A DNA stretch of 64,000 nt from Flavobacterium zepuense. GTDB taxonomy: Bacteria; Bacteroidota; Bacteroidia; Flavobacteriales; Flavobacteriaceae. Numbering within the stretch: position 1 is the first letter of the stretch; every line of letters begins with the position of its first letter. The position numbers and the translations under genes were made by a program. The stretch lies in NCBI RefSeq assembly GCF_007097145.1, contig NZ_VJVZ01000003.1, positions 248,001-312,000 of the forward strand, written 5' to 3'. Shown here piece after piece: positions 1-8,761 of the stretch. The notes beneath the pieces are model-generated. The model searched no databases. It saw only the letters and a program-made list of their open reading frames with translations, and was not told where the DNA came from.

Positions 1-160
1 GAAAATCCATTGCAATTTTTCGGATAAAAATAATCAATTATAATATATTATTATTTAGGCTACATTCCTAAATGTTAAAGCCATGCGTTCTAAAAATTGG
101 ATTTTTTTGGACTTAGCAACCATTATCAAAATCCATATTTAAAACTTTTCAGTAATACCT

Positions 161-168
161 TATCTTTG
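161..168 (+). promoter_or_regulatory. Candidate -7 promoter element of recG
   Basis: TATCTTTG matches the Bacteroidota -7 consensus TAnnTTTG, 59 nt before the recG start. No convincing TTTG -33 element is visible at the usual spacing. Transcription would begin at about 175, at the foot of a perfect hairpin. Confidence 0.5.
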
Positions 169-173
169 CGCAT

Positions 174-204
174 AAGACCGCCTGCCTATAGAGCAGGCGG
201 TCTT
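174..204 (+). repeat. Perfect 12-bp hairpin in the recG leader
   Basis: Arms 174-185 and 193-204 (AAGACCGCCTGC and its complement) are fully paired around a 7-nt loop. The hairpin starts almost at the predicted transcription start and ends 23 nt before the recG ATG. No clean T-run follows, so it is a poor intrinsic terminator in the plus direction. It may be a 5' UTR stabilising structure or the end of an upstream transcript. Confidence 0.5.
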
Positions 205-227
205 GATTACTCTTAAAGGATAAGTTA

Positions 228-2327
228 ATGAACAACCTTCTCGAAACCCCCATAGAATACCTAAAAGGTGTGGGTCCGGCGCGCGGTGAGCAGCTCCGGA
301 AAGAGTTGGGCATTTTTAAATATGCCGATTTGCTAAACCTTTTTCCTAACCGATATATAGACCGTACCCGCTATTACCGCATTAACGAGCTGACGAATAG
401 CGGTGCAGAGGTTCAGGTGGTGGGCAAGGTTATCAATATTAAAACCGTTGGCGACAAGCGCACCCGCCTGGTGGCCACTTTTACCGATGGTACGGGCGAG
501 ATGGAACTGGTGTGGTTTCAGGGGCAGAAATGGATACGGGAAAACCTTAAGCTTAACGTGCCTTATGTGATATTTGGTAAGGCAACCGCCTTTAATGGAC
601 TGTTTAACATGGCGCACCCCGAAATGGAGCCCCTTGCCGAACACGAGGCCAGCCTGCGCAGCGCAATGCAGCCCATTTACCCAAGCACCGAGAAGCTTAC
701 GCAGCGCGGCATTACCAACAAAGTGGTTAACAAAATGATGCAGCAGCTCTTTACCGAGACACAGGCCCTGTTTACCGACAGCCTCCCTGCATCTATTATA
801 AATGAGTTGCAGCTGATACCTAAAAATGCAGCGTTGTTTAACATACACTTTCCTAAAAGTCAGGAGTTGCTGGCAAAGGCGCAATTCAGGTTAAAGTTTG
901 AGGAGCTGTTCTTTATTCAGCTACAGCTTATTACAAAAAATCTGGTACGCAAGCACAAAATAAAAGGGCATCCTTTTGGTAACGTGGGCGAGTATTTTAC
1001 TACGTTTTACAACAACCACCTTCCGTTTGACCTGACAGGCGCGCAAAAACGCGTGCTTAAAGAAATACGTAACGACATGGGCCAGGCTGCCCAAATGAAC
1101 CGCCTGCTGCAGGGCGATGTGGGTTCGGGTAAAACCATTGTGGCGCTCATGAGTATGCTGTTGGCACTGGATAACGGCTTTCAGGCATGCCTAATGGCCC
1201 CTACCGAGATCTTGGCAAACCAACATTTTATCGGGTTGAGCGAACTTGCCGCCCCACTGGGCATCAATATAAAAATACTTACAGGCTCTACCAAAACATC
1301 CGAACGCCGCATTATTCATGAAGCATTAGAGGATGGCAGCCTGCACATCATCATCGGCACCCATGCCTTGTTAGAAGATAAAGTACAATTCAAAAATTTA
1401 GGGCTGGCAATAATCGATGAGCAGCACCGCTTTGGCGTAGAGCAGCGCAGCAAACTTTGGCAAAAAAACGAGATTCCGCCGCACGTGTTGGTCATGACAG
1501 CCACCCCTATTCCGCGTACGCTGGCCATGAGCCTGTATGGCGACCTGGACGTGTCGGTAATCGATGAGCTTCCGCCGGGGCGTAAGCCTATCCAAACGGT
1601 TCATAGGTTCGACAGCAACCGCTTAAAGGTGTGGAAATTCCTTAAAGATGAAATTGCCAAAGGCAGACAGATCTATATCGTATACCCATTGATACAGGAA
1701 AGCGAAAAAATGGATTACAAAGACCTTATGGACGGCTATGAGAGTATTTCGCGTGATTTTCCGCTGCCGCAATACAGCGTTAGCATTGTTCACGGGCAAA
1801 TGAAGCCCGCCGACAAGGACAGCGAAATGGCGCGGTTTTCGGCAGGTAAAACCAATATTATGGTAGCCACTACGGTTATAGAGGTAGGCGTTAACGTACC
1901 CAATGCCAGCGTTATGGTTATAGAAAGTGCCGAGCGTTTTGGGCTTTCGCAATTGCACCAGCTCAGGGGTCGTGTGGGCCGGGGTGCCGACCAGTCTTAC
2001 TGTATTTTAATGACGGGCCAAAAACTTAGCAACGACAGCAAACTGCGTATGGAAACTATGGTGCGCACTAACGATGGCTTTGAAATTGCCGAGGTAGACC
2101 TTAAACTGCGCGGCCCCGGCGATATTATGGGCAAGCAGCAAAGCGGCGTACTTAACCTGCAAATTGCCGATATTGTTAAAGATAAAGAAATACTTTTAAT
2201 TGCGCGCGAACAAGCCATTAAACTCCTTAAGGATGACGCGCCTATGGCGCGGCCGGAGCATGCTGCCCTTAGGCATGCTTATATAGAAATGACCAAGAAA
2301 AAGAACATCTGGAATTATATTAGTTAG
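228..2327 (+). CDS. recG: ATP-dependent DNA helicase RecG
   Basis: RecG remodels stalled replication forks and branched recombination intermediates in the cytoplasm, driving branch migration with ATP. The 699-aa product has the family layout: an N-terminal wedge/OB-fold region (about residues 60-145), then a superfamily 2 helicase core with Walker A GDVGSGKT near 296, the DEQH-type box IDEQHRFG near 396, a TATPIPRT motif, and a C-terminal helicase lobe with QLRGRVGRG. Length is normal for RecG. The ATG follows an AAAGGA-like stretch and a TATCTTTG promoter. It appears monocistronic, with a gap of over 200 nt to the next gene. Identification is firm. Confidence 0.97.
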   Translation: MNNLLETPIEYLKGVGPARGEQLRKELGIFKYADLLNLFPNRYIDRTRYYRINELTNSGAEVQVVGKVINIKTVGDKRTRLVATFTDGTGEMELVWFQGQKWIRENLKLNVPYVIFGKATAFNGLFNMAHPEMEPLAEHEASLRSAMQPIYPSTEKLTQRGITNKVVNKMMQQLFTETQALFTDSLPASIINELQLIPKNAALFNIHFPKSQELLAKAQFRLKFEELFFIQLQLITKNLVRKHKIKGHPFGNVGEYFTTFYNNHLPFDLTGAQKRVLKEIRNDMGQAAQMNRLLQGDVGSGKTIVALMSMLLALDNGFQACLMAPTEILANQHFIGLSELAAPLGINIKILTGSTKTSERRIIHEALEDGSLHIIIGTHALLEDKVQFKNLGLAIIDEQHRFGVEQRSKLWQKNEIPPHVLVMTATPIPRTLAMSLYGDLDVSVIDELPPGRKPIQTVHRFDSNRLKVWKFLKDEIAKGRQIYIVYPLIQESEKMDYKDLMDGYESISRDFPLPQYSVSIVHGQMKPADKDSEMARFSAGKTNIMVATTVIEVGVNVPNASVMVIESAERFGLSQLHQLRGRVGRGADQSYCILMTGQKLSNDSKLRMETMVRTNDGFEIAEVDLKLRGPGDIMGKQQSGVLNLQIADIVKDKEILLIAREQAIKLLKDDAPMARPEHAALRHAYIEMTKKKNIWNYIS

Positions 2328-2330
2328 TCG

Positions 2331-2359
2331 AAAGTCGTAATGTCAAAAGTCATAAAGTC
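2331..2359. repeat. Degenerate AAAGTC short-word repeat
   Basis: Just after recG, AAAGTC recurs at 2331, 2346 and 2354, embedded in AAAGTCRTAA-like words. Such low-complexity intergenic word repeats resemble those I know from flavobacterial genomes. No role is evident. Confidence 0.35.
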
Positions 2360-2471
2360 GTAACGCTTAAAGATTATCAATAACTATCGGGATGAGTTAC
2401 GCGCTTTTATCGGTAAACTGTATAATTCTCAAAATAAGCATGTTAATTTTAAAAATAATTTAAAATGATTG

Positions 2472-2501
2472 TTTGCCGTGTGCGGGATTTTGCTTTCTTT
2501 G
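2472..2501 (+). promoter_or_regulatory. Candidate promoter of the 2543 secreted-protein gene
   Basis: TTTG at 2472-2475 (-33-like) and TTTCTTTG at 2494-2501 (-7-like; first A of TAnnTTTG replaced by T) are separated by 18 nt, about 41 nt before the start codon. Confidence 0.4.
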
Positions 2502-2542
2502 CCGCACAATAATCCTTTTAAGATATTTAAAAACAATTACTT

Positions 2543-3262
2543 ATGAAAAAGCTAAAGATGCTTCTTGTTGTTGCTATGGTTGCGGTTGCTTTACCTGGTT
2601 TTGCCCAAAGAAAAAAAGTAGCCGTGGTTACTTTTTATGCTGAGAAGCAGGTAGACCTTGCCGATGTCGGCCTTGATGCCGTAACGGTTGCTGCCGACCT
2701 GATGAACGACCCTACGTTTAACCTTCAGCCGTTATTAAAAGAATACCACGATAAATTTTTTAATGAATACGCTAAAAAATTCCCTTTTGATTTAGTACCC
2801 GAAGCTACTGTAACAGGTAATGCCGCTTACCAAAGCTTTATGCCCGAATATACTGCCGGTTATACTGCCAGCAGTTTTGAGGTTATAGAGGGCTACAAGC
2901 CCCTTGACCATAACAATGGCAAGAAGAATGAAGAGGGCATGGAAAAGATATTTAATGATGTAGACGGTATTATGTTTGTTTACGTAAAGTTTGCACTTAA
3001 CAAAGGTTTTGGCGTCGGCGGCACTGCAACCACTAAAATGCAGGCTTATACCAATATTGTGGTGTACAACAAAAAAGGCGATAAGGTATTTACCATTAAC
3101 GAGCATGCCAACTCTAAAAAAACCGGTGTTATGGTGGGCGGTGTACCGGTTATGAAGGCTGAAAAGATATTGCCAATGTGCCAGAGCGCTTTAACCGAGC
3201 TTATGGAAGATCTTGATAAAAGGATTCAGAAAATAATAGATAAGGCCGGTAAAAAGCTGTAA
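2543..3262 (+). CDS. Secreted protein of unknown function
   Basis: The 239-aa product opens with a classical signal peptide (MKKLKMLLVVAMVAVALPGFAQ, cleavage probably after about residue 21), so it is expected in the periplasm or outside the cell. The mature part has no motif I can name. It contains beta-strand-like segments (KVAVVTFYAEK; GIMFVYVKFAL; TNIVVYNKKGDKVFTINEH), a glycine-rich stretch near residue 155 and a Lys-rich C-terminus. The alternating strands with a conserved-looking GIMFVYVKF core suggest a small alpha/beta lipoprotein-like fold, but this is inference. A T-tailed hairpin closes the unit, so it seems to be transcribed alone. Confidence 0.85.
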   Translation: MKKLKMLLVVAMVAVALPGFAQRKKVAVVTFYAEKQVDLADVGLDAVTVAADLMNDPTFNLQPLLKEYHDKFFNEYAKKFPFDLVPEATVTGNAAYQSFMPEYTAGYTASSFEVIEGYKPLDHNNGKKNEEGMEKIFNDVDGIMFVYVKFALNKGFGVGGTATTKMQAYTNIVVYNKKGDKVFTINEHANSKKTGVMVGGVPVMKAEKILPMCQSALTELMEDLDKRIQKIIDKAGKKL

Positions 3263-3279
3263 TTATGTAATACATACAG

Positions 3280-3308
3280 AAAATGCTGCACATGGTGCAG
3301 CATTTTTT
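3280..3308 (+). terminator. Rho-independent terminator after the 2543 gene
   Basis: Arms AAAATGCTGCAC (3280-3291) and its complement (3295-3306) with a 3-nt loop, followed by T residues. It begins 18 nt after the stop codon. The A-rich left flank would also let it act on the convergent gene ending at 3364. Confidence 0.85.
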
Positions 3309-3363
3309 ATTTAGTAATAGTAAAGTTGGTGTATGCTATTTTGTAAGGTGTGTGTTGTTTTGC

Positions 3364-3723
3364 TTAAGCAGCCTCAATAGTATAGAGGCTAAAATTAGTA
3401 TCATTTTCTAACACGAGCCCGGTTGCGGTATCGCTAATACATTGCGACAACTGCCTGTTAAGAGTTCTGTTTTTTTTAGATACCTTTCGGTTAAGGCGCA
3501 AACTTACCAATATGTAAGTGGTAAATTGTTTAACCTTTGTTACGTGTTTCCGCAGATCTTCAGATACCCCTGTGTCCTGGCGCGTACAAATAATTTTTGC
3601 ATTGCCATTGCCCACAGTTGTTGCTGCATTTTCCCAAAAAGATCTTGGTACTTCCTGCCCTTCTGTAATTTTTAGATTGCTTTCCCCTGGCAATTCTAAA
3701 ACAATAAAGTAATGGTGTTTCAT
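3364..3723 (-). CDS. Hypothetical protein, 119 aa
   Basis: I do not recognise this protein. It is soluble, with no signal peptide or membrane segment, and begins with a hydrophobic strand (MKHHYFIVLELPGE) followed by a basic centre (LRLNRKVSKKNRT). It sits convergently to the secreted-protein gene and is preceded by about 175 nt of AT-rich DNA that can hold its promoter and the xth promoter. Support is a clean frame of 120 codons in an otherwise empty slot and a plausible start. Two shorter plus-strand frames overlap it but have poorer composition. Confidence 0.55.
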   Translation of the reverse strand: MKHHYFIVLELPGESNLKITEGQEVPRSFWENAATTVGNGNAKIICTRQDTGVSEDLRKHVTKVKQFTTYILVSLRLNRKVSKKNRTLNRQLSQCISDTATGLVLENDTNFSLYTIEAA

Positions 3724-3899
3724 ATAATATTCGATTTGTAAATATTTACGTGAATATAGGATTACGAGTTTTAAGAAATTATAACATTAAGAAAATTTTA
3801 ACAAGTGATACACTATTAATAATTTGTAACGTCTTATTTATTAGAAGAAATATAATTTTTATAACATTAAGTTTAAGATTATCTATGTAATTTAACATT

Positions 3900-4670
3900 A
3901 TGAAAATAGCAACCTATAATGTAAATGGTGTAAACGGCAGGCTGAATGTGCTGCTTAGATGGCTGGCAGAAGCCAAACCTGATGTTGTTTGTCTGCAGGA
4001 ACTAAAGGCTCCGCAGGAAAAATTTCCCATAGAGGCAATAAACGCCGCGGGATATAATGCCATTTGGCACGGACAAAAGCAATGGAATGGCGTTGCCATC
4101 CTGTCTAAATATGATATTGAAGAGGTGGGCCGCGGCCTGCCCGGCGACCCTGATGATGTACAAAGCCGGTACATAGAAGCCATGGTTAACAACATACTGG
4201 TGTGCTGCCTGTACCTGCCCAACGGCAACCCTGCGCCCGGCCCCAAGCTGGAATACAAGCTGAAATGGTTTGCCAGGCTTACCGCCCGTGCGGCACAACT
4301 GCTGGAGTTTAACATACCCGTGGTTATGGTGGGCGATTATAATGTTATGCCAACCGAACTGGACGTTTATAAGCCCCAACGCTGGGTAAACGATGCCCTT
4401 TTTAGGCCCGAAGTGCGGGAGGCTTTTCATAACCTTGTAGCCCAGGGGTGGACGGATGCTATACGAAAGCTGTACCCTACCGAAACGATTTACACTTTTT
4501 GGGATTATTTTAGGAACGCATACGGCCGCAACGCCGGGCTGCGCATAGATCATTTTCTACTCTCGCCCAAACTTGCCTCACGCCTTACCGCCGCAGGGGT
4601 AGACCGCGAAGTGCGCGGCTGGGAAAAAACCAGCGACCACGCCCCGGTATGGATTGAAGTTGGGGAGTAG
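3900..4670 (+). CDS. xth: Exodeoxyribonuclease III (AP endonuclease)
   Basis: The product is expected to cut DNA 5' of abasic sites and to remove 3' nucleotides and blocking groups during base-excision repair. The 256-aa protein has the Mg-dependent endonuclease/exonuclease/phosphatase fold with its active-site signatures: MKIATYNVNGVNGR at the N-terminus, catalytic Glu in LQELKAP (about residue 36), GDYNVMPTE near 147, the WDYFRNAYGRNAGLRIDH block near 205, and the terminal SDHAPVW near 246. Length is typical for ExoA/XthA. It stands alone, without close partners. Confidence 0.93.
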   Translation: MKIATYNVNGVNGRLNVLLRWLAEAKPDVVCLQELKAPQEKFPIEAINAAGYNAIWHGQKQWNGVAILSKYDIEEVGRGLPGDPDDVQSRYIEAMVNNILVCCLYLPNGNPAPGPKLEYKLKWFARLTARAAQLLEFNIPVVMVGDYNVMPTELDVYKPQRWVNDALFRPEVREAFHNLVAQGWTDAIRKLYPTETIYTFWDYFRNAYGRNAGLRIDHFLLSPKLASRLTAAGVDREVRGWEKTSDHAPVWIEVGE

Positions 4671-4707
4671 CATGTAATTCTTAAACAATAAACAACAATA
4701 TTGTTAT

Positions 4708-4764
4708 GCTGAGCCTGTAGAAGCGCGGCAATATTTTTTAAAATAAAGTTAACCCTCGCGCTTC
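4708..4764. repeat. Degenerate intergenic inverted repeat after xth
   Basis: GAAGCGCG (4720-4727) and CGCGCTTC (4757-4764) form a stem around an AT-rich loop. The left arm sits in GCTGAGCCTGTAGAAGCGCG, which resembles a GCTGAG-CTGT-GAAGC word that recurs in many Bacteroidota intergenic regions. Possibly part of the xth 3' end. Confidence 0.35.
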
Positions 4765-4859
4765 GGCAACTGTACTTGTGCAAGATTTTAGCCTAATAAA
4801 CCCCTGTTTTTGGTCGGGATAAATTTTGTAAATTAGCCTTCCCAACAACGCGAAAAAAA

Positions 4860-5735
4860 ATGCTATCGTATAATCCCAAAGAGTGGTTTTCGTTTATTTT
4901 CAGGTTCCATAAAGGCGATACGTTCAGGAAGCTAATCCCTTTAATGGCGGGAATTGGCGTGTATTCTGCGGTGGTTGCTTTCCTGGAAATTGAGTACTGG
5001 CAACTGGCCGATACCAGCCACATTAAAAACACTACGGTTATGCATACCATGCTGGGGTTTGTAATATCGCTGTTGCTGGTTTTTCGCACCAACACCGCTT
5101 ACGACCGCTGGTGGGAGGGCCGCCGCATGTGGGGCTCGCTCGTTAACAACAGCCGAAACCTGGCCATAAAGCTTGCTGTAATGCTTAAAGATAAAGAAGA
5201 TAAAGAAGATAAAGACTTCTTTAAGAGGATGATACCCACGTATGCTTCAGTGCTTAACCTGCACCTAAAGAACGCCGACATTAGCCATGAACTCTTTGAT
5301 GATGCTACCCTCTCACCCGCCCATTACAACCATAAGCCAAACATGGTAGCCAAGGCCATTACGGGCAGGGTAAACGACCTATACATTGGTGGCAAACTAA
5401 CTGGCGACCAATTAATTATACTCAACGCAGAGGTACTTAGCCTTACCGATATCTGCGGCGCCTGCGAGCGTATCAAGAACACTCCAATACCCTATTCTTA
5501 CAGTGCCTTCATCAAGAAATTCATTTTCTTTTATGTGATGACACTGCCTTTTGGATATGTGTTTCAGTTGGGATATTTTGTAGTCCCTGTGGTGGTTTTT
5601 ATATTTTATGTACTTGCAAGCCTGGAGCTTATAGCCGAGGAAATTGAAGACCCTTTTGGCACCGATGCTAACGACCTTCCGCTAGAGAAGATATCAGAAA
5701 ACATTAAAAGAAATGTTGAAGAACTGCTTCAATAA
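4860..5735 (+). CDS. Bestrophin-family (UPF0187) membrane channel
   Basis: A 291-aa integral membrane protein of the bacterial bestrophin/RFP-TM family, whose members form pentameric ion channels in the inner membrane. Family signatures are visible: the N-terminal YNPKEWFSFIFRFHKGDTFRKL, a first hydrophobic segment near 30-45, then the hallmark FRTNTAYDRWWEGRRMWGSLVNNSRNLA (about residues 76-103), PIPYSYSAFIKKFIFFY near 208, two membrane spans, and the acidic tail EIEDPFGTDANDLPL. The transported ion cannot be read from sequence. The ATG follows a run of A residues and no strong ribosome-binding site is seen. It is monocistronic. Confidence 0.92.
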   Translation: MLSYNPKEWFSFIFRFHKGDTFRKLIPLMAGIGVYSAVVAFLEIEYWQLADTSHIKNTTVMHTMLGFVISLLLVFRTNTAYDRWWEGRRMWGSLVNNSRNLAIKLAVMLKDKEDKEDKDFFKRMIPTYASVLNLHLKNADISHELFDDATLSPAHYNHKPNMVAKAITGRVNDLYIGGKLTGDQLIILNAEVLSLTDICGACERIKNTPIPYSYSAFIKKFIFFYVMTLPFGYVFQLGYFVVPVVVFIFYVLASLELIAEEIEDPFGTDANDLPLEKISENIKRNVEELLQ

Positions 5736-5803
5736 ACATTAATTAATATCAAATTAACAACATTAGGCTTCAAAATCAATAATTTTACGTGTAAAAAAAA
5801 ATT

Positions 5804-5974
5804 ATGAGTACCGATAAAAAACCATCAGAAGGCACCACCAGCGCCGATGACAACGTTAATAATAACATTTACATAGACAAAGACGGTAACGTTACACGCA
5901 AAGACGACCGCGACCGCAACGACAGCACCACCGATTGGGATGCTGAACAAAGCCGTACAGGCAGGCATAAATAA
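5804..5974 (+). CDS. Small hydrophilic protein, 56 aa
   Basis: An ATG at 5804 opens a 56-codon frame ending in TAA at 5974. The product is very rich in Asp, Asn, Thr and Lys (DKKPSEG; YIDKDGNVTRKDDRDRND; final RTGRHK), has one short strand-like IYIDKDGNV and no hydrophobic segment. It is probably disordered. The composition and codon use look coding and the spacing to its neighbours is natural. I do not know the family, and no function can be read. Confidence 0.6.
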   Translation: MSTDKKPSEGTTSADDNVNNNIYIDKDGNVTRKDDRDRNDSTTDWDAEQSRTGRHK

Positions 5975-6031
5975 ACGATCCTCTGCAATTTAACCGCTTT
6001 AAAAACGTTATTAACCTCACAAATACTACAG

Positions 6032-6066
6032 TTCTTGTAAATACTGGCAGAATTTTTGTTACTTTG
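6032..6066 (+). promoter_or_regulatory. Candidate promoter of the 6087 gene
   Basis: TTCTTG (6032-6037) and TTACTTTG (6059-6066) lie 21 nt apart, fitting Bacteroidota -33/-7 geometry, 20 nt ahead of the start codon. Confidence 0.5.
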
Positions 6067-6086
6067 TTTTTATCTTACAGGATTAC

Positions 6087-6740
6087 ATGAAGAAAATTTT
6101 TCTTATATCGTTGTTTTTATTGTCGCTTAGCACTTACGCTCAGGTAGATACGCATTCGGGTGGCATAGCTATACCCAAGGCAAAGGCTAATACAACCATT
6201 ACGCCTTCTACCACAACTGTGAGTCCGGATAGCCCTTTTTCAGCTAAGCCAAAGGAAAAAAGCGACTTTAACCTCCCTAAATTTAGTGTAGGTGAAAAGA
6301 AAAGCGAATTTAGTATGTTTCAGGAAGAGAAATACGTAAACCGAAGTAGCGAATTTGCTGAGAGAGCGGCTGTTAAGCCTGAAGGCGAATCGAATGAAGC
6401 ATATAGGGGTAATCAGAGTTTTGGAGAAGTACGTACTAAATCACAATACATACAGGTTATGGCACGCGATTTTGGTGCCGAAGATGGCGACCGCATCAAA
6501 GTCATGGTTAACGACAGGGTAGTTATTGCCGAAGTCACCCTCATCAACAGCTTTAAAGGTATTCAGATAACCTTAGATCCGGGTTTTAATAAAGTTGATT
6601 TTGAGGCACTTAATCAGGGTACATCTGGCCCAAATACGGCTGAGTTCAGGGTATATGACGATAAGCAGGGCCTCATTTCTAATAACCAATGGAACCTCGC
6701 CACAGGCTTTAAAGCTACTGTAATGGTTATTAAAGAATAA
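6087..6740 (+). CDS. Secreted protein of unknown function, 217 aa
   Basis: The product carries a signal peptide (MKKIFLISLFLLSLSTYAQ, cleavage around residue 19) and is expected to be exported. Residues 20-100 are Pro/Thr/Ser/Lys-rich and look flexible. From about 115 the sequence turns into a beta-strand-rich domain (QYIQVMARDFGAEDGDRIKVMVNDRVV, FKGIQITLDPGFNKVDFEALNQGTSGPNTAEFRVYDD). That half resembles small beta-sandwich modules found in secreted Bacteroidota proteins, but I cannot assign a named family. It is closed by a large palindromic terminator shared with the converging small gene. Confidence 0.85.
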   Translation: MKKIFLISLFLLSLSTYAQVDTHSGGIAIPKAKANTTITPSTTTVSPDSPFSAKPKEKSDFNLPKFSVGEKKSEFSMFQEEKYVNRSSEFAERAAVKPEGESNEAYRGNQSFGEVRTKSQYIQVMARDFGAEDGDRIKVMVNDRVVIAEVTLINSFKGIQITLDPGFNKVDFEALNQGTSGPNTAEFRVYDDKQGLISNNQWNLATGFKATVMVIKE

Positions 6741-6774
6741 TTATATTATCTTTTTTACAGATATCTACAGCAGT

Positions 6775-6827
6775 CCATATAAAATAACAAAGCCCCTGAA
6801 ATTCAGGGGCTTTGTTATTTTATATGG
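6775..6827. terminator. Perfect 26-bp palindrome, bidirectional terminator
   Basis: Positions 6775-6800 and 6802-6827 are exact reverse complements around a single A at 6801. The core is GCCCCTGAA and its complement, flanked by AAAATAACAAA and TTTGTTATTTT, which supply T-rich tails in both directions. It lies between convergent genes (stops at 6740 on plus and 6836 on minus), as expected for a shared intrinsic terminator. Confidence 0.8.
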
Positions 6828-6835
6828 TAAAGAAA

Positions 6836-7003
6836 TTACTCTTTATTAGCAAGCTTTTTCTCTGTCCTTTTTTCTTTAATAAGCTCTATAGCGCCTCCGG
6901 TTACCCAGTACATTACAAACGGTACTAAAAACATCATTAACCAAAAACCTATTGAGATGATCGTTAAAAAAGCTAAAAAGCCTAAGTATTGAGAAAATTC
7001 CAT
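6836..7003 (-). CDS. Small single-span membrane protein, 55 aa
   Basis: An ATG at 7003 (minus strand) opens a 55-codon frame. The product is MEFSQYLGFLAFLTIISIGF followed by WLMMFLVPFVMYWVTGG, giving one long or two tightly packed membrane spans (about residues 7-35). The cytoplasmic tail is strongly basic (IKEKRTEKKLANKE). The amphiphilic layout, sensible start and shared terminator support a real gene. It resembles the short accessory membrane proteins common in Flavobacteriia. Function unknown. Confidence 0.65.
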   Translation of the reverse strand: MEFSQYLGFLAFLTIISIGFWLMMFLVPFVMYWVTGGAIELIKEKRTEKKLANKE

Positions 7004-7123
7004 GTCTGTGTTTATTTTTAATGCACCAAATATAGTGTGAATATTTTATTTAAGCAACGGGTATACGCTAAAATTCATACAAAATTAAATACGAAATCAT
7101 TTTCTTTACCCTTCATTTATGCT

Positions 7124-7131
7124 TATTTTTG
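7124..7131 (+). promoter_or_regulatory. Candidate -7 element of fumC
   Basis: TATTTTTG is an exact TAnnTTTG match, leaving a leader of about 80 nt before the fumC ATG at 7219. Confidence 0.5.
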
Positions 7132-7218
7132 GCTGGCTTTAAAAACTGCCTGCACACAGCCAGGCTTTTACGGGGCTGTTAACCTTAATAAACATTACAA
7201 CCATAAACATTTTAAAAA

Positions 7219-8616
7219 ATGGAGTACAGGATTGAAAAAGACACCATGGGTGAAGTTAAAGTACCTGCAGAGAAATACTGGGGTGCACAAACCGAGCGTT
7301 CCCGCAATAACTTTAAAATTGGCCCTGTAGGCTCTATGCCTAAAGAAATTATAGAGGGCTTCGCATACCTTAAAAAAGCCGCTGCTTATGCCAATCACGA
7401 CCTGGGTGTGCTTAGCGTAGAAAAACGCGATGCCATTGCACAGGTGTGCGAAGAGATATTACAAGGCAAACTGGACGACCAGTTCCCTTTAGTTATCTGG
7501 CAAACAGGGTCGGGCACACAAAGTAACATGAACGTTAACGAGGTGGTGGCTAACCGCGCCCAGGTAATTGCCGGCTTTAAAATAGGCGAAGGCGAACCGG
7601 TTCTTAAAGCTAACGATGATGTTAACAAATCGCAATCATCTAACGATACCTACCCTACCGGTATGCACATTGCTGCTTACAAAGCTGTGGTAGAGGTTAC
7701 TATACCGGGTGTAGAAAAACTTAGAGATACGCTTAAGGCAAAATCGGAAGAGTTTATGAATGTGGTAAAAATAGGCCGTACCCACCTTATGGATGCTACT
7801 CCCCTAACCCTTGGGCAGGAGCTTTCCGGCTACGTGGCGCAGCTTACTTATGGCATTAAAGCGGTTAAAAATACACTGGCGCATTTATCTGAACTTGCCC
7901 TTGGCGGAACTGCCGTGGGTACCGGACTTAACACGCCTGATGGTTATGATGTTAAGGTAGCCGAATACATTGCTAAATTTACAGGATTGCCATTTGTAAC
8001 GGCTCCCAATAAATTTGAGGCACTTGCCTCTCACGATGCTATTGTAGAGGCACACGGTGCGCTTAAACAACTTGCAGTTTCTCTAAATAAAATTGCTAAC
8101 GATGTGCGTATGCTGGCTTCGGGTCCGCGTTCTGGTATTGGAGAGATCATCATACCTGAAAATGAGCCGGGATCGTCTATTATGCCGGGTAAAGTTAACC
8201 CTACACAATGTGAAGCGCTTACTATGGTTTGCGCGCAGGTTATGGGCAACGACGTTGCCATTAGCGTAGGCGGTATGCAGGGCCATTACGAGCTTAACGT
8301 GTTTAAACCGGTTATGGCGGCCAACTTCTTAAAGTCGGCACGTTTATTGGGCGATGCATGTATATCTTTTGATGAGCATTGCGCACAGGGTATTGAGCCT
8401 AACTACACCCGTATTAAAGAATTGGTAGACAACTCTTTAATGCTTGTAACGGCGCTTAACACCAAAATTGGCTATTACAAAGCTGCCGAAATTGCCCAGA
8501 CAGCCCACAAAAACGGAACTACCCTTAAAGATGAGGCGGTACGTTTAGGCTATGTAACCCCGGAAGATTTTGATGCATGGGTTAAACCCGAAGATATGGT
8601 GGGTTCTTTAAAATAG
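7219..8616 (+). CDS. fumC: Class II fumarate hydratase
   Basis: FumC interconverts fumarate and L-malate in the TCA cycle without an Fe-S cluster, as a cytoplasmic homotetramer. The 465-aa length is normal. The sequence shows the family opening [23 protein letters not shown], the substrate-site segments [14 protein letters not shown] (near 96) and SSNDTYPT (near 139), [10 protein letters not shown], and the superfamily signature [13 protein letters not shown] around residue 318. It is transcribed alone, from a TATTTTTG promoter to a strong terminator at 8643. Confidence 0.97.
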   Translation: MEYRIEKDTMGEVKVPAEKYWGAQTERSRNNFKIGPVGSMPKEIIEGFAYLKKAAAYANHDLGVLSVEKRDAIAQVCEEILQGKLDDQFPLVIWQTGSGTQSNMNVNEVVANRAQVIAGFKIGEGEPVLKANDDVNKSQSSNDTYPTGMHIAAYKAVVEVTIPGVEKLRDTLKAKSEEFMNVVKIGRTHLMDATPLTLGQELSGYVAQLTYGIKAVKNTLAHLSELALGGTAVGTGLNTPDGYDVKVAEYIAKFTGLPFVTAPNKFEALASHDAIVEAHGALKQLAVSLNKIANDVRMLASGPRSGIGEIIIPENEPGSSIMPGKVNPTQCEALTMVCAQVMGNDVAISVGGMQGHYELNVFKPVMAANFLKSARLLGDACISFDEHCAQGIEPNYTRIKELVDNSLMLVTALNTKIGYYKAAEIAQTAHKNGTTLKDEAVRLGYVTPEDFDAWVKPEDMVGSLK

Positions 8617-8642
8617 TTCCTACCCAAAAATTATAACAGAGG

Positions 8643-8672
8643 CCTGCACGAGTAATTGTGCAGGTTTTTTTT
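8643..8672 (+). terminator. Rho-independent terminator after fumC
   Basis: CCTGCAC (8643-8649) pairs with GTGCAGG (8658-8664) across an 8-nt loop and is followed by eight T residues, 27 nt after the fumC stop. Confidence 0.85.
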
Positions 8673-8761
8673 AACTCCGGAGGAGTGCCATATTTATAGT
8701 AAAATATTTTCGGCATTTTTTATGAGCTTCGGAGTAGCGGCATATAATTCTTTTTTTCTTT

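Noticed and set aside
333..884. A 183-codon minus-strand frame opposite recG
   Set aside because: It lies wholly inside recG, has unlikely composition and no promoter or start context.
3442..3712. Plus-strand frames overlapping the 119-aa hypothetical gene
   Set aside because: Shorter, cysteine/phenylalanine-rich composition and poorer start context than the minus-strand frame.
4002..4553. A 183-codon minus-strand frame opposite exonuclease III
   Set aside because: It is a shadow of a confidently identified gene.
7037..7330. Plus-strand 97-codon frame before fumC
   Set aside because: It runs into fumC in another frame and crosses the fumC promoter region, with no coding character.
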